64,000 nucleotides of DNA from Flavobacteriales bacterium (GTDB lineage Bacteria > Bacteroidota > Bacteroidia > Flavobacteriales_F > PHOS-HE28), in NCBI GenBank assembly GCA_016699575.1, contig CP064979.1, forward strand, positions 1 to 64,000, given 5' to 3'. Positions 8,704 to 17,680 of the stretch are shown in pieces; within the stretch, counting starts at the first letter, position 1, and each line of letters starts with the position of its first letter. The notes beneath the pieces are model-generated. The model did no database searches. It had not been told where the DNA came from and saw nothing but the letters and a program-made list of their open reading frames with translations. The position numbers were made by a program, and so were the translations under genes.

Positions 8704-8929
8704 TCGTGCAGGAGACTTCCTTGAGTGGAGCCTTTGGTCATTGAAGGAGTGTCGCACATGACATTGTAGGTGTCAAAGGTGCACGGCCCGGGTGGCAGCA
8801 CCTTCCCATGTACTGGCAGCAACACCACGATGCAATTCTGGAAGGTGCCATGTGGAAGTGAAGCCCCATCCACTGAGGTGCGTTGGCAAGCACGTTGCGC
8901 GTGGTCCATCGAGCCGGTTCCGATGCGGG

Positions 8930-8937
8930 TACTTTTG
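8930..8937 (+). promoter_or_regulatory. Putative -7 promoter element, leaderless start of the DUF488 gene
   Basis: TACTTTTG starts exactly 12 nt before the ATG at 8942. This fits TAnnTTTG with transcription starting at or next to the ATG, and it supports that start over earlier in-frame codons. Confidence 0.5.
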
Positions 8938-8941
8938 CCTC

Positions 8942-9826
8942 ATGTACTACCGCCGTCGCCTGCTCTTGGCCCTGCTGCAAGCTTTGGGCGGCCGCGCTGA
9001 GAAGATGCGCCTGCATAAGTTGCTGATGCTATACATGGTGCAGCGCGGCAAGGCGGACTATCACTTCGTGCCCTACCGCTTCGGTGCCTTCAGTTTCCAA
9101 GCCAATGCTGACCTGGTGGCGTGGACTACCCGCGGACTGATGGCCAACCACGAGCGGGAATGGGAACTGCTGGACAAGGAAGACCACTTGGCCGCACTGA
9201 GGCCCACCGACCGCAATGCGCTGGATGCACTGCTTGCCACTTACGGTGCTTTGGATCGCGAGGCGTTGGTGCGCGAGACCTACGTACGCTACCCCTACAC
9301 GGCCTTGCGCAGCGAAATGGCGGCCCGTTTGCTGACCATTGCGCAGCAACAATCAGTTGTCCAAGCCCTGCCAGCGGCCGGACCGGAAGGCTTGTACACC
9401 ATCGGTTACGAGGGTCTCGACCTGGACGCCTTCCTGAATAAGTTGCTGAAAGCGCACATCGCCGTGCTGTGCGATGTGCGGCGCAATGCCTTCAGCATGA
9501 AGTACGGGTTCAGCAAGAAGCAGCTGCAACATGCCTGCGCAGGCGTGGGGATCCGCTACGAGCACTTGCCCGATGTGGGCATCGCCAGCGATGAACGGCA
9601 GGAACTGAACACGCAGGCCGATCGCGATGCGCTCTTCGCACGCTACACGGAACGCACGCTATCGACCACCGCTAGTGCACAAGCGCACATAGCGGCATTG
9701 GTAGAACAGCATCGGCGTGTGGCCATTATGTGCTTCGAGCACGAGGTGGGTTGCTGCCACCGCAACGCCTTGTCCAAGGCCGTCGTGCAGCGCCCCGACT
9801 TCCACGGCCAACTCACGCATCTGTGA
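8942..9826 (+). CDS. DUF488 family protein with N-terminal helical domain
   Basis: A 294-residue protein. Residues ~150-290 form a DUF488 domain: LYTIGYEGLDLDAFLNKL, then LCDVRRNAFSMKYGFSK, HLPDVGIAS, and the Cys/His cluster CFEHEVGCCHRNAL. The N-terminal ~140 residues are helical (RLHKLLMLYMVQRGKADYHF) and look like a winged-helix or Panacea-type module, which is my inference. The start at 8942 is favoured by the promoter-like TACTTTTG 12 nt upstream. The next gene starts 3 nt after the stop, so the two are co-expressed. DUF488 proteins are often found near defence genes; the biochemical role is unknown. Confidence 0.8.
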   Translation: MYYRRRLLLALLQALGGRAEKMRLHKLLMLYMVQRGKADYHFVPYRFGAFSFQANADLVAWTTRGLMANHEREWELLDKEDHLAALRPTDRNALDALLATYGALDREALVRETYVRYPYTALRSEMAARLLTIAQQQSVVQALPAAGPEGLYTIGYEGLDLDAFLNKLLKAHIAVLCDVRRNAFSMKYGFSKKQLQHACAGVGIRYEHLPDVGIASDERQELNTQADRDALFARYTERTLSTTASAQAHIAALVEQHRRVAIMCFEHEVGCCHRNALSKAVVQRPDFHGQLTHL

Positions 9827-9829
9827 GCC

Positions 9830-10666
9830 ATGGCGCGGATGCGGGTGCTCCTGACGGTGACAACCTACCCGCTGCCGAGCCGTAGCTACGATGAGTTGGT
9901 GTGCACCGCAGGTGTCTGCGAGGACGGCACATGGGTGCGCATCTACCCGGTGCCATTGAGCTTCCTCATGCAGATGAAACGCAGCGGCCGAATGCCGGTG
10001 CGCAAGTACACCTGGATAGAAGCCGACCTCGAACGCCGCAAGGATGACTTCCGGCCGGAAAGCCACTCGCCGGTGAACCGTGACTTCAACGCCATTGCCG
10101 TTGGCGAGCATATCGGCACTGAACGCGCGTGGGCTGAACGAAAGCACTTCTGCCTGCGAAAGGTGTACACCAGCATGGCGCAGCTCATTGCTGCAAGCCA
10201 GGAGCCCACCAACGTTTCGCTTGCCACGTTCAAGCCAGCACGGTTCATCAGTTTCGACGTTGAGAAGGATGAGCGCGACTGGAAACCGGTATGGAAGGAT
10301 CTGCGACAGCAGTTGGACCTGTTCGCGGAGGGAGCTCAGGAAGAGCCCAAGGAGATGATCCCGAAGTTGCCCTACAAGTTCTACTACCGCTTCGTGGATT
10401 CCGACGGCAAGGAAAGCCGCATGATGATCGAGGATTGGGAGATCGGCCAGCTCTTCTGGAATTGCCTGCGGGACGCTGAAGGGAATGAAGAAGTGGCAGT
10501 AGCCAAAGTGCGCGCGAAATACGAGGGGGCCTTCCTCAAGGAGCATGACATCCACCTCTTTTTGGGCACCACCCAGAAGTTCCACGCCATGCGGGCTGCA
10601 AATCCCTTTGTGATCATCGGGGTGTTCTACCCGAAGCGGCTCGACCAGTTGGGCCTTTTTGAATAA
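9830..10666 (+). CDS. Uncharacterised protein coupled to the DUF488 gene
   Basis: A 278-residue, soluble-looking protein that starts 3 nt after the DUF488 stop. It opens with a beta-rich segment (MRVLLTVTTYPLPSRSYDEL, then VCTAGVCEDGTWVRIYPVP), has a central basic/acidic linker (YTWIEADLERRKDDFRPES), and ends with FHAMRAANPFVIIGVFYPKR. No signal peptide, membrane span or catalytic motif is evident. The N-terminal strand pattern suggests a small barrel or nucleic-acid-binding fold, but I do not recognise a family. Its position between DUF488 and hsdR suggests a restriction- or defence-associated role. Confidence 0.7.
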   Translation: MARMRVLLTVTTYPLPSRSYDELVCTAGVCEDGTWVRIYPVPLSFLMQMKRSGRMPVRKYTWIEADLERRKDDFRPESHSPVNRDFNAIAVGEHIGTERAWAERKHFCLRKVYTSMAQLIAASQEPTNVSLATFKPARFISFDVEKDERDWKPVWKDLRQQLDLFAEGAQEEPKEMIPKLPYKFYYRFVDSDGKESRMMIEDWEIGQLFWNCLRDAEGNEEVAVAKVRAKYEGAFLKEHDIHLFLGTTQKFHAMRAANPFVIIGVFYPKRLDQLGLFE

Positions 10667-10677
10667 CCGCCGACGGC

Positions 10678-10685
10678 TACCTTGC
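10678..10685 (+). promoter_or_regulatory. Putative -7 promoter element of hsdR
   Basis: TACCTTGC begins exactly 12 nt before the hsdR ATG at 10690, the same spacing as at other starts in the window. Confidence 0.45.
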
Positions 10686-10689
10686 TCGC

Positions 10690-13485
10690 ATGACCAAGGT
10701 GACCAGCGAAACCATGTTCGAAGCGAACCTGGAAGACATCCTGCACGCCCGAAGCGGGTGGGAGAAACTGGCCAATACTGGATGGGACAAGGCGAACGCG
10801 TACTTCCCGGATGAAGTGGAGGGCTTCATACAAGCCACGCAAGGCGCATTGTGGCAGCAGATGGAAAAGCTGCACGGTGCAGAACTGAAGGCGAAGTTGC
10901 TGGACGCTCTGCTGAAAGACCTTGACCTGAAGGGCACCCTGCATGTGCTCAGACACGGCTTCAAGTTCTATGGCAAGCTCTTCCGGGTTGCCTACTTCAA
11001 ACCCGCGCATGGCTTGAACCCGGAGGTATTGGCGCTGTACGCGAAGAACCGGTTGACCGTGACGCGGCAGGTGCTGTGCCATCCGGGCGATCGCAAAGAG
11101 ATGGACCTCACCTTCTCCTTGAACGGTCTTCCGGTGGCCACCTGCGAACTGAAAAACCCCGGAACGCGTCAGACTTGGCACGACGCCGTGAAGCAGTACC
11201 GGGAGACCCGCGACCCGCGCGCACCGCTCTTCAGCTACCAGAAGCGCGCGCTCGTGCACTTCGCTGCCGATGTGGACGAAGTTCACATGACCACCAAGCT
11301 CGAACTGGAGAAGACGTTCTTCCTGCCGTTCAATCGGGGTAGCCACCCCGGTGAGGTGCAATGCGGGGCAGGCAATCCGGAGCACACAAGCGGGTACCGC
11401 ACGGGCTACTTCTGGGAAGAGGTGTTGCAACGCGACAGTTTCCTGGACATTCTCGGCCACTTCATTTTCACCGAGCACAAGGAGGAGCAGGTGAACGAAG
11501 CCGGTGGCAAGAGCCGGATGGTGAAGAAGGAGACCGTGGTGTTCCCGCGCTATCATCAACTGGACGCCGTGCGAACGCTCATCAATGCGGCACGAGCACA
11601 TGGCCCCGGCAGCAACTACCTGATCCAGCACAGCGCGGGCAGCGGCAAGACCAACAGCATAAGCTGGCTCGCTCACCGCTTGGCCAGTTTGCACAACGAG
11701 GGCGACGAGAAGGTGTATGACTGTGTAGTGGTGATAACCGACCGGCGCGTACTCGACCAGCAGTTGCAGGACGCCATCTACCAGATCGAACACGCACAAG
11801 GCGTGGTACAGGCCATTGACGACAACAGCAGGCAACTGGCCGAGGCGCTGGTGGACGGCACGAGCATCGTCATTACCACCCTGCAGAAGTTCCCGTGGGT
11901 GCTGAAGGGCCTGCTGAACCTCGCAGCCGGTGGCAACTATGATGGGTTATCGGAAACCGAGAAGCAGCTGGCCGCTGAACAAGCCGCCGTGTACGAGACC
12001 AAGATCAGCAAGCGCCGTTACGCGATCATAGTGGATGAAGCGCACAGCAGCCAAAGCGGCGATGCTGCCAAGGAACTCAAGGCGATCCTTGGCGCAGGCA
12101 CAGCGGAGGAAGGCGAGGACATCAGCAGCGAGGACGTGCTCACGAAGGTGATGAGCGCCCGAGGAAAGCAGAAGAACTTGAGCTTCTTCGCGTTCACCGC
12201 GACCCCGAAGGGGAAAACCATCGAACTCTTCGGGAAGCCCATCCACCACTACAGCATGCGGCAGGCCATAGAGGAAGGGTTCATCCTCGATGTATTGCAG
12301 CACTACACCACCTACAACACGTACTACCGGTTGGTGAAGGCCATCGAGGACGACCCGAAGCTGCCGAAGAAAAAGGCCACCAAGCAGCTCGGCAAGTTCA
12401 TGAGCCTGCATCCGCACAACATTGAGCAGAAGACCGAAGTGATGGTGGAGCACTTTCGTCTGCATGTAAAACACCTGCTCGGTGGCAAAGCCAAGGCAAT
12501 GGTGGTCTGCGGTTCTCGTTTGCACGCCACGCGCTACTTCGAAGCTTTCCAGCGCTACATCAAGGAGCACGGTTATGCCGACGTGAACCCCATGGTGGCG
12601 TTCAGTGGCAAGGTGAAGGACCCGGTCAGTGGAGCAGAATACACCGAACCATCGCTGAACATCGACGTGGCGACAGGCCGATCGATCAGCGAAGCCCAAC
12701 TACCCGAACGCTTCGATAGCCCTGACTACAATGTCCTGCTGGTGGCCAACAAGTACCAAACAGGCTTTGACCAACCCAAGCTGCACACTATGTACGTGGA
12801 CAAGCGCTTGGACGGTGTACAAGCCGTGCAGACGCTCAGCCGGTTGAACCGGCGCTTTCCCGGGAAGGAGCATCCGTTCGTGCTGGACTTCGTGAACAGC
12901 GCGGACGATATCTACACGGCCTTCAAGCCCTTCTTCGATGTCACGCAATTGAAGGAAGAGTCGCGTCCGGAACAGCTCGAGGCATTGAAGCATGAATTGG
13001 ACGGCATGCAGGTGTACCACTTGCACGAAGTGGAGGCCTATGCCGCCATCTATTACCAGCCCGAGCATCGTCACAAAAAGGCCGACCATGAGCGACTGGT
13101 CAAGCACATACAACCGGCCAAGGACCGCTTCAAGTCGTTGGAGAACGACGACCACCGGCAACACTTCAAGGACAAGCTGCAAGCCTATGTGAACTTATAC
13201 GCGTTCATGAGCCAGATACTCCCGTGGGCCGATGCGGACCAGGAAAAGCTCTACTCCTTCGCACGTGAGCTACGCGCACACCTGCATATTGGAAAAGAAA
13301 CGCGTTCAATGGACCCTACGAGCGATGTTAACCTTCGTTACTACCGCTTGGAGCGTTTGGGTACCGGGGCCATTGACCTCAAAACGGGCGACATCGTACC
13401 GATCGGTGGACCAACAGCGGTCGGCACGGGCAAGGAGGATGACCCTGAGGTACCCCTTTTCCACGATCGTGGGTGTCCTCAATGA
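10690..13485 (+). CDS. hsdR: Type I restriction endonuclease subunit HsdR, frameshifted near the C-terminus
   Basis: HsdR translocates DNA and cleaves it. The N-terminal nuclease domain has TCELKNP (E152, K154) as its E-x-K pair. The helicase motor has Walker A HSAGSGKTN near residue 315, the DEAH box VDEAHSSQ near 449, motif III FTATPKG near 502 and motif VI QTLSRLNRR near 712. The frame runs 931 residues and then leaves the HsdR sequence after DPEVPL because of an extra T in the run at 13457-13460. The true C-terminus continues in another frame to 13768, giving ~1025 residues. The gene lies ~6.6 kb from hsdM/S, separated by the IS, protease and DUF488 genes. Confidence 0.9.
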   Translation: MTKVTSETMFEANLEDILHARSGWEKLANTGWDKANAYFPDEVEGFIQATQGALWQQMEKLHGAELKAKLLDALLKDLDLKGTLHVLRHGFKFYGKLFRVAYFKPAHGLNPEVLALYAKNRLTVTRQVLCHPGDRKEMDLTFSLNGLPVATCELKNPGTRQTWHDAVKQYRETRDPRAPLFSYQKRALVHFAADVDEVHMTTKLELEKTFFLPFNRGSHPGEVQCGAGNPEHTSGYRTGYFWEEVLQRDSFLDILGHFIFTEHKEEQVNEAGGKSRMVKKETVVFPRYHQLDAVRTLINAARAHGPGSNYLIQHSAGSGKTNSISWLAHRLASLHNEGDEKVYDCVVVITDRRVLDQQLQDAIYQIEHAQGVVQAIDDNSRQLAEALVDGTSIVITTLQKFPWVLKGLLNLAAGGNYDGLSETEKQLAAEQAAVYETKISKRRYAIIVDEAHSSQSGDAAKELKAILGAGTAEEGEDISSEDVLTKVMSARGKQKNLSFFAFTATPKGKTIELFGKPIHHYSMRQAIEEGFILDVLQHYTTYNTYYRLVKAIEDDPKLPKKKATKQLGKFMSLHPHNIEQKTEVMVEHFRLHVKHLLGGKAKAMVVCGSRLHATRYFEAFQRYIKEHGYADVNPMVAFSGKVKDPVSGAEYTEPSLNIDVATGRSISEAQLPERFDSPDYNVLLVANKYQTGFDQPKLHTMYVDKRLDGVQAVQTLSRLNRRFPGKEHPFVLDFVNSADDIYTAFKPFFDVTQLKEESRPEQLEALKHELDGMQVYHLHEVEAYAAIYYQPEHRHKKADHERLVKHIQPAKDRFKSLENDDHRQHFKDKLQAYVNLYAFMSQILPWADADQEKLYSFARELRAHLHIGKETRSMDPTSDVNLRYYRLERLGTGAIDLKTGDIVPIGGPTAVGTGKEDDPEVPLFHDRGCPQ

Positions 13486-13768
13486 GCGTTTCAGCACCGA
13501 GTTCACGGAAGCGGACCAGTTCTTTTTCGATCAAATACAAGCCGAGGCTGTAGAGGACCAACGAGTGATTGACACGGCTCTGGCCAACCCCGAGGACAAG
13601 TTCCTGCTTGGCATCCGTGAGATCATGGACAACCTGATGGTGCAGCGCATGGAGAAGAACGATCGCATCGTCACCAAATACTTGGACGATCAAGCCTTCA
13701 AGGACCTCGCTTTCAAGCTGATGGGAAAGGCACTCTATCAGCAAATCGTGGATCAAGCAAGGAAGTAG
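13457..13768 (+). pseudogene. hsdR: HsdR C-terminal fragment displaced by a one-base insertion
   Basis: After deleting one T from 13457-13460 the sequence reads PLSTIVGVLNERFSTEF and continues through FFFDQIQAEAVEDQRVIDTA to the stop at 13768. This is the helical C-terminal domain of HsdR that contacts the M2S complex. The fragment has no plausible independent start in this register. It matters for assembly of the R subunit, so the shift, if real, would probably inactivate restriction. Confidence 0.8.
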
Positions 13769-13841
13769 TCCGAGCTCCGCCTTACGGGATGTTGGACACC
13801 TACGGCATCATCTTGTCGCTCCGCGCAATTGAGCCCGAGCA

Positions 13842-14876
13842 TTGAGCGTTCCATCGCCATACCTCACAACCGTGCGCGCTCCGCACCTCTCCCCCGCTGA
13901 CGTCATAGCCAGGTATACCATAACCGAAGTGGCCCAGCATGTAGGTGCCAGTGAGCAGCTGTTGGCCTGTTGTGCCGAGCACCGGCTACGCACCATGATC
14001 CAATTGCGCAAGGCAGCTGAGACAGAAGGAGGGCTCAGCACTGATTTGGGTTGCAGCGCTGACGTGGAAAAGGAACTACTGGCGCTGTTCAGTCCGCCCG
14101 GCATCCCCATCCAATGGCCGCCACTTTCCAAGCAAGAGGATCGCATACGGCAGCATTATGCCCACCTTGACGCTCGGTGCCGATCCGTACTCGACACTTG
14201 GATCTTCAGCTTCAAAGACGCTGAAGTTGCCCTGCACTACCTGGTGCACAGCAGGGAAGACTTCCGACGCATGCGGAATGTTGGCCCACAGACGTTGACT
14301 GTCCTCACCGAGTGGCGCACGCTTTTGCGATCCATCGTTCCACGCCGGGATCCGCTGGTCGATCCGCGGATCAGCGCCAAGTCGCAGCCGGAGCCATTGC
14401 TCTCCGTAGTGCACCGCACCCTATCCCTCTTTGCCCTTGAGATCCGGCTGAAGCATTGGTACGGGAAGGAGCGCGAAGCCGTGAGCTATTACGCATTCGC
14501 CTACTTGGCCAAAGCTTGCAAGCGCGGCACTGAACTTCACGACCCGGGCCAGATCGCCATCGAAAGCCGCATACCCGGTGGCCCATTGAACGCGAAGAAG
14601 GAGGTGTGCAAGGATCTGGCGATCTGGTCCAAGTCCGGTGAGAACTGCTGGGATGAAAAGCACGAGAGCACGCGATACCCGCTGGTCGTCATGGAATGGA
14701 AAGCTGGCAGCGATCGTTTCTCCACGTACGATCTCGAACACCTCGTGAGCCTCTGCGGTCAGGCGCCCGGCACGGTGGGCATAGCAGTGACTTTCGTCGT
14801 TGGCGAGAAGCCCATGCTACGCGCGACACTTGTTGAGAACGGCACGGTAAACGATGATTGGCTCCAGGTGGGCTAG
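13842..14876 (+). CDS. Uncharacterised protein with HhH-like and PD-(D/E)XK-like segments
   Basis: A 344-residue protein starting at TTG 13842 (a GTG at 13872 is an alternative). Mid-protein, RRMRNVGPQTLTVLTEW resembles the helix-hairpin seen in RNA polymerase alpha C-terminal domains. Near the end, KDLAIWSKSGENCWDE followed by YPLVVMEWKAGS gives an Asp-x(n)-E-x-K pattern typical of PD-(D/E)XK nucleases. It directly follows hsdR and its stop overlaps the convergent nuclease-like gene by the palindrome CTAG. A DNA-cleaving or DNA-binding defence role is plausible but inferred. Confidence 0.6.
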   Translation: MSVPSPYLTTVRAPHLSPADVIARYTITEVAQHVGASEQLLACCAEHRLRTMIQLRKAAETEGGLSTDLGCSADVEKELLALFSPPGIPIQWPPLSKQEDRIRQHYAHLDARCRSVLDTWIFSFKDAEVALHYLVHSREDFRRMRNVGPQTLTVLTEWRTLLRSIVPRRDPLVDPRISAKSQPEPLLSVVHRTLSLFALEIRLKHWYGKEREAVSYYAFAYLAKACKRGTELHDPGQIAIESRIPGGPLNAKKEVCKDLAIWSKSGENCWDEKHESTRYPLVVMEWKAGSDRFSTYDLEHLVSLCGQAPGTVGIAVTFVVGEKPMLRATLVENGTVNDDWLQVG

Positions 14877-15412
14877 CGTAGACGCCACTCCACCATCAGA
14901 AAGTCCTCGACGGTCATTCCACACGTGAGGGCTGCTTCCAACCAGCGCAACTGCGTGCCGCGCAATCGGTCCTTCTTCTGTTTCTTGCTTTCAGCAAAGA
15001 CCAGTCTGCCCTCCTTCCACGCGACCACATCCCAGCAGCCTGCGTAGGTGTTGCCATTAGCAACGGCGATCGCGTGCAGCCGTTCGATCACCCAAGGCAC
15101 TTCAATGGAAACGTGTTCTTGTGCGGCCGGGCCCTCCAGTTTCCATTCGCGCCACAAGGCGGGCTTCATGGCGGGCTTGCCGTAGGTCTCCAGCCAGCGT
15201 CCCTCCCACCCCTCTGCTTCAAAGGCACGCAGGATGGCCACCTCAGCGAACTGTGCACGATCGTCCACGAGCACCAGGTCCTTTCCACCGAAGGTGTGGA
15301 CGTCCTCGGCAGCGATGGCCTTGGTGAATTCGGCTCGATGCACCGCCACAGCGAACCCCGGCACAACTTCCTCCGACCGGTCGAACGTGAAGACTGGGAT
15401 CATGAAGTGCAT
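14873..15412 (-). CDS. VRR-NUC-like nuclease domain protein
   Basis: A 179-residue protein from the ATG at 15412; the long open frame further upstream is shadow of the next gene. Near the C-terminus CWDVVAWKEGRLVFAESKKQ has the Asp and E-x-K of a VRR-NUC/PD-(D/E)XK core, and DRLRGTQLRWLEAAL continues with the conserved Q-x-x-W-L pattern of that family. Such domains act as single-domain endonucleases in phage and defence contexts. The stop overlaps that of the upstream convergent gene (CTAG), and the start lies 5 nt after the stop of the T9SS gene, so it may be the last gene of that transcript. Confidence 0.7.
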   Translation of the reverse strand: MHFMIPVFTFDRSEEVVPGFAVAVHRAEFTKAIAAEDVHTFGGKDLVLVDDRAQFAEVAILRAFEAEGWEGRWLETYGKPAMKPALWREWKLEGPAAQEHVSIEVPWVIERLHAIAVANGNTYAGCWDVVAWKEGRLVFAESKKQKKDRLRGTQLRWLEAALTCGMTVEDFLMVEWRLR

Positions 15413-15417
15413 GTGCT

Positions 15418-17658
15418 TCACTCCCGCACCACCCTCACCGCATTCCCGCCGCCTGCTTCGCGCAGGATGTAGAGCCCGGCGGGCAGGTGGTGCAGGTGCA
15501 CGGTGGCGGTGGGGCCGTTGGTGTGCTGGGTGTGCAGCACGCGGCCGCGGGCATCGCAGAGCAGCACGGTGCGCGGGGCGGCATCGGCAAAGGAGAGGGT
15601 GACGCTGCCCGTGGTGGGATTGGGGAAGGCCGTGAAGGCAGTGGTGGTGGGCGCTGGCGCGGCGGTGTTGATGATCTGCACCGGCACGGACGGTGCGCTG
15701 GTGCAGCCCAGCGCATCGGTGTACACCACCGTGTAGCTGCCGCTGGTGGGCGCGGTGATGCAGGGCCAGGTGGCGTTGGGCAGCGGCAGGCCATCGAGGT
15801 ACCACTGCAGCTGCGGGCGCCATGCGGTGCACAGCGTTTGGCCGCTCTGCAGCACGGTGGGCACGGCCGGCACGGTGGGACAGGCCAGCGGAGCGCGGTA
15901 CACATCGCCGTAGCGCCCCACGGCGATCAGCGCACCGTCGGCCAGCGTGGCATCGCCGATGATGGCGTCGAAGGGTGCGGGCACGATGTTCACCCAATCG
16001 TTGCCTCCGTCGGTGGTGCGCACCACCTGGCCGCTCACGCTCACGGCATAACCGGTGTCGGGGTGCGTGAAGAAGATGCTCTTGGTGTACTGGGGCAGTC
16101 CGCCGAGGTAGGTCCAGGTGTCGCCGCCATCGGTGGTGCGCAGGCCACCGCCACCGCCTGTGAAGCCCAGGGTGTCGTTGAGGAAGAAGATGCTGTGGAT
16201 GTCGGCGTTGGTGCCGCTGGCGAGCGGTTGCCAGCTGGCGCCGCCGTCGGTGGAGCGCAAGAGGGTGCCGCCTTCGCCCCCGGCAAAGCCGAGGGTATCG
16301 TTCACGAACCAGAGGTCGAAGATGTTGCCGCCGGACGTCTGCGTCCAGGTGGCGCCGGTGTTGGTGGTGCGGTAGCAGCCACCGTTCACGTAGCCGCCGC
16401 CCACGATGGCCGTGCTGTCGTTGAAGGCCCAGGTGCAGCGGATGGCGATGTTGGGCCCGGGGTGGTTGGTGCTGGTGGCGAAGAAGTCGGTGGTGCTGCG
16501 GTTGGCGCCAACGCCTCCGCCGAGCCAGCCGGTGCCGTCGGCGCGCAGGTGCACGCCCAGCCATTGCGCATTGCCGGCGCTCACGTTCATCCAAGTGCGG
16601 CCGCCGGTGGCGGTGCGCAGCACGCCGTTCTGCACACCGCCCGAGGTGAGCCAGCCTGCCGTGGCGCCGTTCTGATCGGTGCCGAAGCTCACCTTGTTGA
16701 GCATGGTGTGGTAGGTGCCCGATTGCACGGGCGTCCACGAGGCGCCGAAGTCGAGGGTGCGGTACACGCAGGCTTCGCCGGTGAGCACGCCGATGCCGGT
16801 GCTGTCGATCCACACGCTGTAGAGGTCCTGCAGTCCGAGCGACAGCAGCGTCCAGTTGGCGCCGCCGTTGGTGCTGCGCAACAGGGTGCCGTTGTTGCCC
16901 GGTGCCAGCAGGATGCTGCCTTGCACGAAGAGGCTCAGCAGGCTGTTGGTGGTTGGGCTGGGCTCCAGCGTCCAGTTGTCGCCGCCGTCGGTGGTACTGA
17001 TGATCTCGCCACCGAGCCCAAGGGCGATGCCGTTGAGCGGATCGGCGAAGTGGATGCCGCGCAGGTTGTAGTTGATGGGCGTGGTGACCTGGGCCCAGTT
17101 GGTACCGCCGTCCACCGTGCGCAGGAGCAGGGCGCCGGTGGCGGCCGCGAAGCCGAGCTGGTCGTTAACGAAGTGCAGGGCCACCATGGCGTTGGTGGTG
17201 CCGCTGGTCTGCTGTGTCCAGGTGGCGCCGCCGTCGGTGGTACGCACGATCTTGCCGCTTTCGCTTCCAGCCCAGCCCAGCGTGTCGTTGACGAAGTGCA
17301 GCACGGCCATGTTGCCGAAGGTGGGCTCGAAGACGGAGGTGGCCGAGGCCCAGCCGTCGGTGGTGCGGTAGAAGCGGCCCGAGTTGGCACCGATGATGCC
17401 GCGCTGGTCGTCCCACATCCACAGCATGCGCGGCTTGTCGATGAGGTTGTAGGGTTGGCGCTGCCAGCTGGCACCGGCATCGGTGGTCTTGAGCACGAAG
17501 CCCAGGATACGATCCACGGTGAAGCCGGTGACGGCATCGACCATGTGCACGGACGATAGCTCGCTGTTGTTCTTCACGGGTGTCACCAGTTCCCAGGTCT
17601 GGGCAGCGGCGAACAACGGAAGGAAGAGCGGCAGGAGAAAAGAACGACGGAGCTGCAT
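15418..17658 (-). CDS. Secreted YCF48/BNR-repeat protein with T9SS sorting domain
   Basis: A 746-residue precursor. The chosen ATG (17658) precedes a signal peptide (MQLRRSFLLPLFLPLFAAAQ) and has TACTTTGC exactly 12 nt upstream. The body is a series of ~45-residue beta-propeller repeats of the form TTDGGATW / VNDTLGWAGSESG, as in YCF48-like and sortilin-type propellers. The last ~75 residues are a T9SS type A sorting domain (AFPNPTTGSVTLSF to GLYILREAG). The protein is expected to be exported to the outer membrane surface or medium by the type IX system. Ligand unknown. Confidence 0.88.
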   Translation of the reverse strand: MQLRRSFLLPLFLPLFAAAQTWELVTPVKNNSELSSVHMVDAVTGFTVDRILGFVLKTTDAGASWQRQPYNLIDKPRMLWMWDDQRGIIGANSGRFYRTTDGWASATSVFEPTFGNMAVLHFVNDTLGWAGSESGKIVRTTDGGATWTQQTSGTTNAMVALHFVNDQLGFAAATGALLLRTVDGGTNWAQVTTPINYNLRGIHFADPLNGIALGLGGEIISTTDGGDNWTLEPSPTTNSLLSLFVQGSILLAPGNNGTLLRSTNGGANWTLLSLGLQDLYSVWIDSTGIGVLTGEACVYRTLDFGASWTPVQSGTYHTMLNKVSFGTDQNGATAGWLTSGGVQNGVLRTATGGRTWMNVSAGNAQWLGVHLRADGTGWLGGGVGANRSTTDFFATSTNHPGPNIAIRCTWAFNDSTAIVGGGYVNGGCYRTTNTGATWTQTSGGNIFDLWFVNDTLGFAGGEGGTLLRSTDGGASWQPLASGTNADIHSIFFLNDTLGFTGGGGGLRTTDGGDTWTYLGGLPQYTKSIFFTHPDTGYAVSVSGQVVRTTDGGNDWVNIVPAPFDAIIGDATLADGALIAVGRYGDVYRAPLACPTVPAVPTVLQSGQTLCTAWRPQLQWYLDGLPLPNATWPCITAPTSGSYTVVYTDALGCTSAPSVPVQIINTAAPAPTTTAFTAFPNPTTGSVTLSFADAAPRTVLLCDARGRVLHTQHTNGPTATVHLHHLPAGLYILREAGGGNAVRVVRE

Positions 17659-17662
17659 GGTT

Positions 17663-17670
17663 GCAAAGTA
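17663..17670 (-). promoter_or_regulatory. Putative -7 element, leaderless start of the YCF48-repeat gene
   Basis: On the minus strand TACTTTGC begins 12 nt before the ATG at 17658, a strong match to TAnnTTTG. Confidence 0.55.
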
Positions 17671-17680
17671 AGTTCGTGGC

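Noticed and set aside
8700..8909. 69-codon minus-strand frame between the protease and DUF488 genes
   Set aside because: No start context, no family resemblance; 238 bp gap has only the promoter-like TACTTTTG.
14873..16813. Long frame joining the VRR-NUC gene to an Arg/His-rich N-terminus
   Set aside because: The N-terminal 460 residues are out-of-frame translation of the neighbouring propeller gene; the real start is 15412.
15487..17559. 690-codon plus-strand frame opposite the YCF48-repeat gene
   Set aside because: Its Gly/Val/Ala-rich translation follows from the antisense of the propeller repeats and has no start context.
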